45,817 nucleotides of DNA from Acidobacteriota bacterium (GCA_018269055.1 JAFDVI010000029.1:1-45817); one strand, 5' to 3'; counted from the first letter of the stretch, positions 28,767-38,176 are shown. The notes: generated from the sequence alone by a model not told the origin. A program made the numbers and translations.

Positions 28767-29555
28767 CTATCGAATCTGCGAAAAGGGAGTTGGGCGCAGA
28801 AACGACGCGTGGATATTAGACACCGCTTCAGGGTCTGTCCAGCCGGGTTTGGTTTTGACGCGCGCCCAATCCGCGTTGGAGCGAAATGCGTCCCAGACTT
28901 TGTCGCGCGCGGCCATGTTGTCGTATCCAAGCATGTAGGTCAGCGACGGCAACCGCGTTCCGATTATGCCCTCGCCAAAAAAGACGGGCAGCATGCCGCA
29001 GGCGCGGAAAATCTTGATCTCTTCCTGATTGAACATGTCCACTTTGTTTCGCAGCGTGAAGGCGTTGCGCGATTCATAGGTGCGAAGCTCGAACAAGCGC
29101 GCCGGTTGTTTATCGCCTGGCGCGGGCGGCAGTTCGACTTTGGGATGCGATTCGAAGGCTTTCAGCAGCGTGGATTCCACCCGCACGTACGGCATGTCGC
29201 TGGCGGTTTCAAACGCGCGCCAGGCAGCCAGGAATTCTTTGTCGTTGGTGGCGGCCATTGTGGATTGCATTTCGGCCAGCGACTTGTAATCCAACAGCAC
29301 GATCAACGAAGGCGTGAACTGGCCCGCGACGACCGTGAAACAGCCAATTGGCCCGACGCCGAGTTTTTGCATGCGCGGAACGAAATGACCCTGAAAGAAA
29401 TCGTTGATCTTTGCGGGTTGAATGTCGTTGCGCAGTTGGTACGTGCGCAGTTCGTAAAAGTGATTGGCTTCAGCGGACGTAGCAAGATTGGTTATTTCGG
29501 AGGCTCCGGCAATGCTGGCAGCCAAACCGGTTTTCAAAACGTTTCGGCGATTCAT
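28767..29555 (-). CDS. NIPSNAP-family protein with Tat-type signal peptide
   Basis: 262 residues. The start MNRRNVLKTGLAASIAG has the twin-arginine pattern RRNVLK, so export through Tat is likely. Two ferredoxin-like NIPSNAP halves follow, each opening with a family hallmark: YELRTYQLRN near residue 36 and FELRTYESRN near residue 142. The second ends with a WDAFRSNADWARV segment. NIPSNAP proteins are dimeric alpha-beta barrel relatives; no reaction is known for secreted bacterial members. AGGAG precedes the chosen ATG. A longer frame upstream would translate element E3 and has no ribosome binding site. It heads the eleven-gene minus-strand run and diverges from the AtoE gene. Confidence 0.85.
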   Translation of the reverse strand: MNRRNVLKTGLAASIAGASEITNLATSAEANHFYELRTYQLRNDIQPAKINDFFQGHFVPRMQKLGVGPIGCFTVVAGQFTPSLIVLLDYKSLAEMQSTMAATNDKEFLAAWRAFETASDMPYVRVESTLLKAFESHPKVELPPAPGDKQPARLFELRTYESRNAFTLRNKVDMFNQEEIKIFRACGMLPVFFGEGIIGTRLPSLTYMLGYDNMAARDKVWDAFRSNADWARVKTKPGWTDPEAVSNIHASFLRPTPFSQIR

Positions 29556-29573
29556 TCGATCTCCTATGAAAAT

Positions 29574-29655
29574 GTAGAGCAAACTGTTCAGTTTGCTCCG
29601 CTTTCTGCGGAAAGGTTTTTCGAGTAAACAGAGCAAACTTGACAGTTTGCTCTAC
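29574..29655. repeat. Twin-hairpin element E3 (REPIN-like), 82 bp
   Basis: GTA, hairpin GAGCAAACT-GTTC-AGTTTGCTC, a 32-base spacer, hairpin GAGCAAACT-TGAC-AGTTTGCTC, TAC. It lies in the 242-base divergent gap between the NIPSNAP and AtoE genes; the remainder (29656-29797) shows only the AtoE ribosome binding site. The spacer shares TTTCTGC, AAAG and TTTCGAG blocks with E1. Confidence 0.9.
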
Positions 29656-29797
29656 TCTCGCCGCACCTGTTGTTATGCCAAGAAATGGGTTTTCGACAGG
29701 CCGCAGTATTGTCTTTCCACTGCGCTTGTTCAAGAATCCGCCGACGAAATTCAGACCTCACAAAGGTTCAATCTTCAATCAAAAGGAAACCGAACGA

Positions 29798-31138
29798 ATG
29801 ACGCAGGAATCTTGGGCTGATCGCTTTGCGCGCGTGATGGGCAGAATTGTGCCTGACGCCATTACGGCGGCAATTTTCTTGTTGGTAGCGCTGTTTGGCG
29901 CAAGCCTGGCCGTCGGCAATTCGGTTTCGACGACTATGGACGCCTGGTACAAAGGTTTGTGGATGTTGTTGCCGTTCACGATGCAGATGACGCTGATCAT
30001 CACGCTCAGCTCCATTGTCGGGCAATCTTCCGTTTTCCGAAGATCCATTGCCTTTCTGGCTCGATTGCCGAAAACCACCAACCAGGTTGTCATCGGAGCG
30101 GTATTGCTCAACGGTGCGCTTTCGTATTTTTACTGGGGATTGGGCGTGGCGCTGGGGCCGATTATTTCTATCAGCTTTGCGCGTGAAGCCGAGCGCAAAG
30201 ACATCAAGGTGGATTTTCTGTTTTTGCTGGCTTCGGTGTGGGCGGCGAATGCCGTCTGGCAATTCGGATTATCGGCCAGCGCGCCGCTGTTGATGGCGAC
30301 GCCGGGGCATTTTTTGGAAAGTTTGATTGGCGTGCTGCCACTCAGCACTACGATCTGGTCACCGGCTTCGATCATTCACGAGGTCGTTTTCACGGTTGCG
30401 CTGTTGGCGGTTGGTTGCTGGATGATGCCGAAAGCCATGCGTCCGTTGTCGGCGTTTCCGGAAGCCAACAAGCTTGCCGAACCCGAAGCGCACGCGGAAG
30501 AACAGGCGCAAAACTTTTCCGAACGATTGGAGCGCAGTTCGATTGTGACGCTGGTGTTTTGCGCGGCGGTGGCGGCCTGGCTCTGGTACCACTTCATCAC
30601 GAAGCGCAACAGTCTGGACATCAATTCGCTGAACGCGATCTTTCTGTTGCTGAGCTTTCTGCTGCATCGCAATGTGTTCCGATTCACGAAAGCTTTGCAG
30701 CACGCGATTTTGTCCGCCTGGCCGGTGATTGTGATTTATCACTTGTACGCGGGCGTCGCCGGGCTGATTCAACACACGACCCTGGGCGAAAAGATGGCGG
30801 GCATCATCGCGGCGGTTTCGACGCCGTACACCTTTCCATTGATGGCGGCGATTGCCGGAACGGTCGTGTCATTCTTTGTGCCTTCCAGCGGAGGGCAGTG
30901 GGCGATTCAGGGCTTTGTGACTTCCAAAGCGGCGATGGCCGTCGGCGTGACGGTGCAACGCGGATTGCTGGCGTTGAGCGTCGGCGATCACATGGGCAAC
31001 CTGACGACGCCGTTTTGGGCGATGATCGTTGCCGGAATCGCGCGCGTCAGTTTTCGGGAGTTTATTGGTTACGGGATGATTTATGCGGCGCTGTGGTTTG
31101 TGATTGGCGTGGTGGTATTTACGTTTGCGCCGTGCTGA
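29798..31138 (+). CDS. Short-chain fatty acid transporter, AtoE family
   Basis: 446 residues with about eleven hydrophobic segments, matching AtoE permeases that carry acetoacetate, butyrate and similar acids across the inner membrane. Conserved stretches include the opening RFARVMGRIVPDAITAAIF, the SYFYWGLGVALGPI block near residue 107, the VPSSGGQWAIQGF block near residue 370 and VGDHMGNLTTPFWA near residue 397. The ATG is chosen because AAAGGAAACC precedes it and the family starts here; a longer frame would run into element E3. It stands alone between divergent and convergent neighbours, and no ato catabolic genes are next to it. Confidence 0.92.
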   Translation: MTQESWADRFARVMGRIVPDAITAAIFLLVALFGASLAVGNSVSTTMDAWYKGLWMLLPFTMQMTLIITLSSIVGQSSVFRRSIAFLARLPKTTNQVVIGAVLLNGALSYFYWGLGVALGPIISISFAREAERKDIKVDFLFLLASVWAANAVWQFGLSASAPLLMATPGHFLESLIGVLPLSTTIWSPASIIHEVVFTVALLAVGCWMMPKAMRPLSAFPEANKLAEPEAHAEEQAQNFSERLERSSIVTLVFCAAVAAWLWYHFITKRNSLDINSLNAIFLLLSFLLHRNVFRFTKALQHAILSAWPVIVIYHLYAGVAGLIQHTTLGEKMAGIIAAVSTPYTFPLMAAIAGTVVSFFVPSSGGQWAIQGFVTSKAAMAVGVTVQRGLLALSVGDHMGNLTTPFWAMIVAGIARVSFREFIGYGMIYAALWFVIGVVVFTFAPC

Positions 31139-31147
31139 GGTTGAAGA

Positions 31148-31200
31148 GTTCGGAGTACACGGTTCAGCGTGCCGATCACGCTGAACCGTGTACTCTGAAC
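31148..31200. repeat. GGAG-headed inverted pair forming one long hairpin; convergent gene end
   Basis: A 24-bp stem (31148-31171 with 31177-31200) is perfect except for one G-T wobble, with the 5-base loop CCGAT. Each arm starts GGAGTACA or a near copy. It occupies the 63-base gap between the AtoE gene and the convergent DUF4340 gene, and could stop or insulate both transcripts although no T-run follows. Confidence 0.85.
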
Positions 31201-31201
31201 G

Positions 31202-32542
31202 TTAGGGTTGGATTGCGTCTTCGATCTTGTAGTTGAAGCTTTCCAGCATTGTTTTGCCGACCTTGAAGATTTCCGGGCGACCTTCGACGCGGATGTAAAT
31301 GTTGTCGCCGTCGGGTTGCGAAATCTTGACCACCGTCGTTTTGCCAGCTTTGTCGGTCAGCCGAAGCTCGGCAGCCGGTTTCGCGAACTTGGAGTTGATG
31401 GCCGCCGTCGGTTTTTCCACAATTTCCGATGCCTTGGATTCAAACGGCGTGAAGAGTTTAAAACCTTGCGCTTCCTTGCCTTTTTTGTCTGCCGGTTCGA
31501 CGACCAGCCATTTGTCGTCTTTGGCTTCCGCGACCAATTTGCCGTGTTCGTTTTTCAGTTCGTAGCGTGACAGTTCATCGCGTTTTACTTTGATGATTTG
31601 CTTGCTGCGAAGCGCGGAGAGTTTGATATTCAGTTTGTCGAACAGCGACGAATCAATCTTCGCAATCCGATTGCTGCCAGTGGTTTTGGCGTAATACTGA
31701 TCTTCGACCTTCGAGCCGATCTGAAGTCCTTTCTCGCCATTCGCGGTTTTGGCCGTAACGGAGATTTTGACTTTGTCCAACCCATATTTTGCCAAATCGT
31801 CACCGGTTTCACTGACAACGTCAGTGGCCTTGGCGGAAGTCAGGTCGCTGATCAAGCTGTTGACTTCGCTGGCTTCGGCATCGCCGGAAATCGGCGCCGT
31901 GATCACCCAATCGGAATCTTTTTTGCCCAACTCGAAGCTGCCGTTTTCATTGGTCACTTTGAGCGAAGTCAGATCATATTCGCTGGTGTCGAGCAGGGAA
32001 TTGTCGCGCCAATCTTTGACAGGTTTGTCTGCACTGGTTAGCAAACCGGAGCCGACCACGGCGACGTTCTGCGCTCCGTCAAACCGCGCATAAACCGACG
32101 ATCCGAGCGGGTCTTTGCCGCCCACTTCGATTTGGTGCGTTTTGCCGTCTTTCAGCTTCACTTCCAGTTTCACCGCCGGAGGCGCCAACCCGTATTCCTT
32201 CAACGCGTCCGCCGAAGGATTGGGGAATTCGCGTTCGATGCGGGCGCTGACGATGTCGCCGATCAGGGAATTCAGCGCCGATTCGTCCGCTTTGGATTCG
32301 GTTGGCTGTTTGACCATCCAATGCTCTCCCTGGTTTTCCAATACGACTGTGTCAGACCCTCGCGTGAGCGTAACGCCTGTGATGTCTTCGCGTTTGAAAC
32401 TGACCGCTTCTTTGGATGATTTTTCGGCGGCGGGTTTTTCCGTTCCATCGTCGCGCGGTTTGCCGGGTTTGATTTCCAGAAAGTAGATGAGAATGCCGCC
32501 CACGATGGCGGCCAGTAAGAGAATGAGTGTACTGCGTTTCAT
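31202..32542 (-). CDS. DUF4340 domain-containing protein of the Gld-type ABC module
   Basis: 446 residues. One N-terminal membrane helix (about 5-22) anchors a large extracytoplasmic part made of repeated DUF4340 units, recognisable by EYGLAPPAVKLEVKLKDG, KYGLDKVKISV and the VKDWRDNSLLD segment. DUF4340 proteins regularly follow GldG-like genes and are thought to work with that transporter; the transported substrate is unknown. The GldG-like gene lies 242 bases upstream on the same strand. That gap is taken up by a 7-bp repeat element whose edge comes within about eight bases of this ATG, leaving no clear Shine-Dalgarno. Confidence 0.88.
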   Translation of the reverse strand: MKRSTLILLLAAIVGGILIYFLEIKPGKPRDDGTEKPAAEKSSKEAVSFKREDITGVTLTRGSDTVVLENQGEHWMVKQPTESKADESALNSLIGDIVSARIEREFPNPSADALKEYGLAPPAVKLEVKLKDGKTHQIEVGGKDPLGSSVYARFDGAQNVAVVGSGLLTSADKPVKDWRDNSLLDTSEYDLTSLKVTNENGSFELGKKDSDWVITAPISGDAEASEVNSLISDLTSAKATDVVSETGDDLAKYGLDKVKISVTAKTANGEKGLQIGSKVEDQYYAKTTGSNRIAKIDSSLFDKLNIKLSALRSKQIIKVKRDELSRYELKNEHGKLVAEAKDDKWLVVEPADKKGKEAQGFKLFTPFESKASEIVEKPTAAINSKFAKPAAELRLTDKAGKTTVVKISQPDGDNIYIRVEGRPEIFKVGKTMLESFNYKIEDAIQP

Positions 32543-32549
32543 AATTTGA

Positions 32550-32775
<226 letters not shown>

Positions 32776-32784
32776 CAGAGAAGG

Positions 32785-34293
32785 TTATCTTCGTTTCCAC
32801 CAAACAAAAGCGCCGGCGCCCAACGCGGCCAGCGGCATGAAGATGACGACCAGAATCCAGAACGTGTTCTGTTGTTCGGCGTTCATCGTCACGCTGCGAT
32901 TGGTTGCCAGTTTCGGGCGTATGGAAATCAGGTCTTCGTCCTGCGCCAGCCAGTTGACGGAGTTCATAAACAAATCGCCGTTGCGCGAAACCCTGAACGC
33001 CTGGTTGGAAGCAAAATCGGAATCGCCAATGACGACCAACCGAGCTTCTTTGTTTTCGCCCAGATTCTTGCTGGCGACTGCGCCGACGCTGACAGGGCCT
33101 TTGGTATCTTTGCCCTCGTCATATTTCGGCTCGACGTTCGCTTTCAAGTCCGTTTCGCCATAACTGTTGGGAGAACCGGTCAACAACGTCGTCGAATTGA
33201 CGCCGGAACCGCCCGCTAGAACTTTGACCGAACGCGCTTGCGGAAAGACAGTCATTCCGCGAGCGAAGTTTTCCGTGATCGGATGGGTAGCGTAATTGTT
33301 GACGATGGGCGCTGCCGGGCCAAAGACCTGACCGGCGGCGCTGAAATCGAGCACCAGATCGTTTCCCAATTCGATGGACCATTTTTTCAGCACATCGTTC
33401 AATTGAGGATCGGTGTCGGGGTCAATCAGGAACATGGCTTTTCCGCCATTGTCCAGATACTGGCCGATCATCGAAGTTTCCGGCTGCAAAAACGCCGTTT
33501 TCGGACCGGCGACCACCAACACGGCGCATTCCGAAGGCACGAACTTTTCTTTCTGCTGCGCCAGGTTGACGGTCTTGGTTTGATAGTTTTCGGCTTTCAG
33601 CTTGGATTCGACTGCGCTGTACGCCTCGGTCAGGGATTTTTCTTCGTGGCCTTCGGTGAAGCAGACAGTTTTCAAGGTGTCGCGCGTCACTTTCAGGATG
33701 GCGTTGACCATCGCCTGTTCATCGGTCGCCGACGGGCGTTCGGTTCGATCTCCAGCCGTGACAACCGTTTCGCCATAACTTTTCACGGCGTATTGCCGTG
33801 CGATTTCGGGGCGCTTCACAGGGTCTACGTATTCATAGCTGATCTTGTTGGTGACGTAACCGAATTCGGCCATTTCATCCGCCAACCGCTGATCCGGTTG
33901 CTGATCGAATTTCAGCACCTTGACCTCTTTGGGCAGATTTTTCAGCACCTTTTTCGTTTGATCCGAAAGCGAAAACAACCCCTCCGTTGTCAGGTCAAAC
34001 CGTTTGTGATGGCGATAGCCCAGATAATTGGCAATGGCGATCAAACCAAGCACGGCAATGGTCAGAATCGCCATGTTCGCGCTCAGCTTTCCGGTTCGCC
34101 CGGTGAAGTAGCCTGCAATATCTTTGAAATTCAGAATGACCGAAGCGAGAAGCAAGACTCCGCCGACAATCAGCAGCGAGAGATTGAACCAGCCCCAGAC
34201 GTCCTGAATCGTGTGGCGGATGTACCCGGACAGCGCCATTGCCGCTCCGACAAATCCGGCCAGGACAGTGAACTCTTTGCGAATGGCGTTCAT
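32785..34293 (-). CDS. GldG-like component of an ABC transport system
   Basis: 502 residues. Two membrane helices near residues 8-24 and 32-52 and a third near 70-90 precede the GldG family core (FDLTTEGLFSLSDQTKKVL), a large extracytoplasmic domain (about 110-470, containing CAVLVVAGPKTAF and the GGKAMFLIDP segment), and a C-terminal helix (WILVVIFMPLAALGAGAF). It acts with the permease and ATPase encoded just upstream. GGAGGAG lies in front of the chosen ATG, which overlaps the permease stop codon as ATGA, so translation is coupled. In Bacteroidetes GldG serves gliding; elsewhere the role is unknown. Confidence 0.9.
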   Translation of the reverse strand: MNAIRKEFTVLAGFVGAAMALSGYIRHTIQDVWGWFNLSLLIVGGVLLLASVILNFKDIAGYFTGRTGKLSANMAILTIAVLGLIAIANYLGYRHHKRFDLTTEGLFSLSDQTKKVLKNLPKEVKVLKFDQQPDQRLADEMAEFGYVTNKISYEYVDPVKRPEIARQYAVKSYGETVVTAGDRTERPSATDEQAMVNAILKVTRDTLKTVCFTEGHEEKSLTEAYSAVESKLKAENYQTKTVNLAQQKEKFVPSECAVLVVAGPKTAFLQPETSMIGQYLDNGGKAMFLIDPDTDPQLNDVLKKWSIELGNDLVLDFSAAGQVFGPAAPIVNNYATHPITENFARGMTVFPQARSVKVLAGGSGVNSTTLLTGSPNSYGETDLKANVEPKYDEGKDTKGPVSVGAVASKNLGENKEARLVVIGDSDFASNQAFRVSRNGDLFMNSVNWLAQDEDLISIRPKLATNRSVTMNAEQQNTFWILVVIFMPLAALGAGAFVWWKRR

Positions 34294-35075
34294 GCTCTCC
34301 TCCATCTCATCGAATCCAGCGAGCGCAAGGTCAGGAACAGTCCAAGCAAAATGCCCGACAGGTAAAAGATGACGTTTGTCGTATCAATCACGCCCTGGGA
34401 AAATTCCTGGTAATGCTGGAGGATCGAAAGATATTTGACGGATTCGCCCAGAGCCGTGCCGCTGTTTCCAACCGACAGATCAATGAACAACAAGGTCAGG
34501 AACAGCACGAAGGTCACGACGCCCGCGATGATCTGGTTTTCCGTCAGCGAAGAAATGAACGCGCCAACGGCCAGCAAGACGGCTCCAAGCAGGAACAAGC
34601 CCAGATAGCCCGACCAGACGATCCGCCACGGCAACGGCGGGTCGCTGTACATGCCGATGATCAGGTAATAAATCAACGTCGGCGACAGCATCACGCACAA
34701 AAACGACAACGAAGCCAGATACTTGCCAATGACGATTTGCGTTTCGCTGATCGGCGAAGTCATCAGCATTTCCATCGTTCCGCGTTTTCGCTCTTCGGCG
34801 TAAACGCCCATCGTCAGCATCGGCGTCAGAATCGGCAGCACATAGGTGCCGACAAATCCGACGAAGCTGCGAATGATTTGACCCGGAACGTCAATGTCCT
34901 GCGGCATGCCTTGCTGGCGCGCAGCAGCCATCATCGCGTACTGAATGACGTTGGAAAGAATGATCCAAAAGACCAGTCCGGCGGCTACCAAAAACGCTCC
35001 GATGACGACATACGCAATCGGAGAAACGAAGTAGCTGCCCATTTCGCGGCGGTAAATCGCCAAAATTCCCTTCAT
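34290..35075 (-). CDS. ABC transporter permease (GldF / ABC-2 type)
   Basis: 261 residues with six predicted membrane segments. The opening MKGILAIYRREMGSYFVSPIAYV and the segment GVYAEERKRGTMEMLMTSPIS near residue 90 are standard for ABC-2 permeases of the GldF type. It forms the membrane pore for the ATPase at 35219, from which it is separated by 143 bases holding element E4. AAGGAG precedes the ATG. The stop overlaps the GldG-like start. Substrate unknown. Confidence 0.92.
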   Translation of the reverse strand: MKGILAIYRREMGSYFVSPIAYVVIGAFLVAAGLVFWIILSNVIQYAMMAAARQQGMPQDIDVPGQIIRSFVGFVGTYVLPILTPMLTMGVYAEERKRGTMEMLMTSPISETQIVIGKYLASLSFLCVMLSPTLIYYLIIGMYSDPPLPWRIVWSGYLGLFLLGAVLLAVGAFISSLTENQIIAGVVTFVLFLTLLFIDLSVGNSGTALGESVKYLSILQHYQEFSQGVIDTTNVIFYLSGILLGLFLTLRSLDSMRWRRA

Positions 35076-35093
35076 CAGGAATACTCCTTAAAA

Positions 35094-35175
35094 GTAGCGC
35101 AACCAGCCATGGTTGCGTAGTTCCAGGCAGTGAAATGAGTCAAGAGCACCGCGCAACCATGGCTGGTTGCGCTAC
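35094..35175. repeat. Twin-hairpin element E4 (REPIN-like), 82 bp
   Basis: GTA, hairpin GCGCAACCA-GCCA-TGGTTGCGT, a 32-base spacer, hairpin GCGCAACCA-TGGC-TGGTTGCGC, TAC. The two ends are exact reverse complements over 24 bases except one, so the whole element is a large inverted repeat whose arms are themselves palindromes. It lies between the ABC ATPase and permease genes. Confidence 0.92.
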
Positions 35176-35218
35176 CTTCATTGCCGTTCGACCCGAAGGC
35201 GGCCAAAAAAGCCTGCGA

Positions 35219-36188
<970 letters not shown>

Positions 36189-36308
36189 GATTCTTTTACT
36201 CAGGATGTTCGCGGATAGTTGTGATGTTTTTCATCGCCCTGCTTAAACAGAACGAAGGAGCAGATTCTAGTCACCGCTCCGAGGGGCGTCAAGAGATGCA
36301 AAAAGCAT

Positions 36309-36375
36309 GGAGTACAGGCTTTAGCCTGCTTAATTCATCAAGTTGAGAAACAGCAGGCTAAAGCCTGTACTCCAA
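36309..36375. repeat. GGAG-headed inverted repeat pair (REPIN-like), 67 bp
   Basis: The left arm TGGAGTACAGG-CTTTAGCCTGC (36309-36330) and its perfect reverse complement (36354-36375) are 22 bp each with a 23-base centre. Each arm contains CAGGC-TTTA-GCCTG, a small hairpin of its own. It ends two bases from the scpB stop codon. The GGAGTACA head is shared with the pair at 31148. Confidence 0.88.
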
Positions 36376-36377
36376 AC

Positions 36378-37205
36378 TCATTGCGCGAGGTCTTCAAAGT
36401 CTTCAAAGCTCGGCAATTCATTCAAATCTTTCAGGCCGAACTGGATCAGAAACTCTCTGGACGTGCCATACATCATCGGACGCCCGACGGTTTCCTTGCG
36501 GCCTTTGGTGACGATCAACCGTTTTTCCAGCAGGGTTTTGATTGCCGACGACGAACTGACGCCGCGAATTTCCAGAATCTCAGGGATCGTAATCGGTTGT
36601 TTGTAGGCGATGACGGCCAACGTTTCCAGTCCAGGCAGCGACAATCGTGCCGACGGGCGTGATTTCAGGTATTTGCGGATGAATTCGTGATTTTGCGGCC
36701 GCGTCGAAAGCCGCCAGCCTCCCCCAATTTCGCGGATTTCCAAACCGCTGTTGCGCGCTTCCAGGTCGGCAACCAATTCCTCCAGTGCGGCTCGGACGTC
36801 TTCTTCCGGAACTTCGCCCAGCACTTTGCAAAGCTGTTTGAAGGGCAGCGGTTCGTCCGCGACAAAGAGCAGCGATTCGATGACGGGCTTTAACTCATCA
36901 CGCGTCGCCGTAATTTGTTCTTCGGCAGAACCTGGAGCGGTTTCGTCGCCTTCCGCCTCAAGGCTTTCTTCTAAGGCAGCATCTTCCGAAAACTTCGCCT
37001 CGCCGGTTTCCTCGTCAAACATATCCAGGATGGGAGGCAAATCCAAATTGGCCGCCAATTCCAGCCCGGCTGGCAGTTCTTCGGCGACTGCTTCCGGTTC
37101 AGGCGTCTGTTCTGCTTCGTCGGCCAGTTGTTCCGTCAACTCTTCGTTGGCTTCTATGTCCAGATCTTCTTCGTTGAAGGTTGTATTTTGAATCTCTTCG
37201 CTCAT
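36378..37205 (-). CDS. scpB: Segregation and condensation protein B, with acidic N-terminal extension
   Basis: ScpB is the winged-helix dimer of the SMC-ScpAB condensin complex. The conserved core begins near residue 104 (LKPVIESLLFVADEPLPFKQL) and includes ALEELVADLEAR, GGGWRLSTRP, LETLAVIAYKQPIT, IRGVSSSSAIKTLLEKRLI and GRPMMYGTSREFL. The first hundred residues are a Glu/Asp-rich, probably disordered extension, making the 275-residue protein longer than the usual 180-220. The gene follows scpA by 58 bases. The hairpin of element E5 ends seven bases before the ATG and no Shine-Dalgarno is visible, so initiation here is unusual. Confidence 0.93.
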   Translation of the reverse strand: MSEEIQNTTFNEEDLDIEANEELTEQLADEAEQTPEPEAVAEELPAGLELAANLDLPPILDMFDEETGEAKFSEDAALEESLEAEGDETAPGSAEEQITATRDELKPVIESLLFVADEPLPFKQLCKVLGEVPEEDVRAALEELVADLEARNSGLEIREIGGGWRLSTRPQNHEFIRKYLKSRPSARLSLPGLETLAVIAYKQPITIPEILEIRGVSSSSAIKTLLEKRLIVTKGRKETVGRPMMYGTSREFLIQFGLKDLNELPSFEDFEDLAQ

Positions 37206-37212
37206 AGTCAGG

Positions 37213-37293
37213 GTAGCGCAACCTGCCAGGTTGCGTTGTTTGCTTCAATGCATTCTTTCAAGGTCACTGCGCAACCTCGGCAGGTTGCGCTAC
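37213..37293. repeat. Twin-hairpin element E5 (REPIN-like), 81 bp, overlapping the end of scpA
   Basis: GTA, hairpin GCGCAACCT-GCC-AGGTTGCGT, a 32-base spacer, hairpin GCGCAACCT-CGGC-AGGTTGCGC, TAC. It spans the scpA-scpB junction. Its right arm is translated as the last nine or so residues of ScpA (VAQPAEVAQ). Confidence 0.92.
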
Positions 37294-38124
37294 TTCTACG
37301 CCTTCGGTTGCCGGTTCCGTTTCCGGCAGGAAAATTGGCTCTGTTCGTTTGCGGGCGAAAATCTCACCGAACAATTCGCGCTGGGTCAGATGAATTTTGA
37401 ACTCTTTGACCAGTTCCAGAAAAGCCAGAAAGGTCAAAATCAATTCTCGTTTTGACCGCGATTGTTCAAACAGTTCGCGCACATTGATTTCTTCGCCGCT
37501 GTCCAGCCGGGCATTGATCTGCGCCAGCTTTTCGGCCATCGTCATTTCTTCGCGCTGAATCTCCATTTCGGCCTGGGCTTCAGCGCGTTTCAGGATGTCG
37601 CGAAACACGCGCAACAGGTCAAAGACCGTCGCCGAAACTTCGGGATTGCTCTTGTCGGTTTCCAACGCCCCGCGCGTGTAGCTGGCCGCTTCTATCTCGC
37701 CGCGCGAATGCAACATCTGCGCCGCCGATTTGAACTTTTGATATTCCAACAACCGTTCGATCAGTTCGGCGCGCGGGTCATCTTCCAAATCCTCCTCGCC
37801 TTCCACTTTGGGCGCAGGCGGAAGCAGCATTTTCGATTTGATGTAAATCAGCGTCGAAGCCATCACCAGAAAATCCCCGGCGATGGCAATATCCAGCTCG
37901 CGCATCAATGTCAGGTATTCCAGGTATTGCTCCGTGATGTGCGCAATTGGAATGTCCTTGATGTCAATTTCGTCTTTTTTGATCAGGTACAGCAGCAGGT
38001 CCAGCGGGCCTTCAAACACTTCCAGCCGGACGCGATAACTGTCGCGTCGCTCGTCTTCGCTTTGCTCCGGCGTGTCTTCCAGCAAAGCCACGGCTGCTTT
38101 CTTTTTGGTTTTTGCTTCTGTCAT
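37264..38124 (-). CDS. scpA: Segregation and condensation protein A
   Basis: ScpA is the kleisin that bridges the SMC heads and recruits ScpB. 286 residues. A short basic and acidic head is followed by the family hallmark VFEGPLDLLLYLIKKDEIDI near residue 34, then IPIAHITEQYLEYL, FLVMASTLIYIKSKMLLP and, at the C-terminal winged-helix, KRELILTFLAFLELVKE. The extreme C-terminus VAQPAEVAQ is encoded by repeat element E5 and is not family sequence. The upstream gap (38125-38195) is made of GACAGGATT-type repeats and shows no good Shine-Dalgarno. It belongs to the M50 protease-trpS-scpA-scpB row. Confidence 0.95.
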   Translation of the reverse strand: MTEAKTKKKAAVALLEDTPEQSEDERRDSYRVRLEVFEGPLDLLLYLIKKDEIDIKDIPIAHITEQYLEYLTLMRELDIAIAGDFLVMASTLIYIKSKMLLPPAPKVEGEEDLEDDPRAELIERLLEYQKFKSAAQMLHSRGEIEAASYTRGALETDKSNPEVSATVFDLLRVFRDILKRAEAQAEMEIQREEMTMAEKLAQINARLDSGEEINVRELFEQSRSKRELILTFLAFLELVKEFKIHLTQRELFGEIFARKRTEPIFLPETEPATEGVEVAQPAEVAQ

Positions 38125-38130
38125 AAAACA

Positions 38131-38164
38131 TTTCGACAGGATTTACAGGATTCAACAGGATGAA
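38131..38164 (+). repeat. GACAGGATT-type dispersed repeat, copy 1
   Basis: TTTCGACAGGATTTACAGG followed by ATTCAACAGGATGAA. It is nearly identical to the reverse complement of copy 3 (38705-38739) and faces copy 2. It lies in the short leader of scpA. Confidence 0.75.
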
Positions 38165-38176
38165 GAATCCGATTCG

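Noticed and set aside
28767..29555. NIPSNAP protein considered as part of a toxin or redox system because of its Tat signal
   Set aside because: No cofactor motif or immunity partner is visible; only family membership and export can be supported.
9799..29555. Long co-directional run considered as a genomic island or prophage
   Set aside because: No integrase, attachment repeats, tRNA junction or phage genes; the base composition appears uniform by eye.
29639..29797. 53-codon N-terminal extension of the AtoE-type transporter
   Set aside because: It begins inside element E3, has no ribosome binding site, and family members start at the MTQESWADRF position.
33238..34365. Long plus-strand frame of 375 codons opposite the GldG-like gene, and similar frames opposite the cassette, glycosidase and MBL genes
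   Set aside because: They are antisense shadows: no family motifs, no Shine-Dalgarno, and the opposite strand has clear domain matches.
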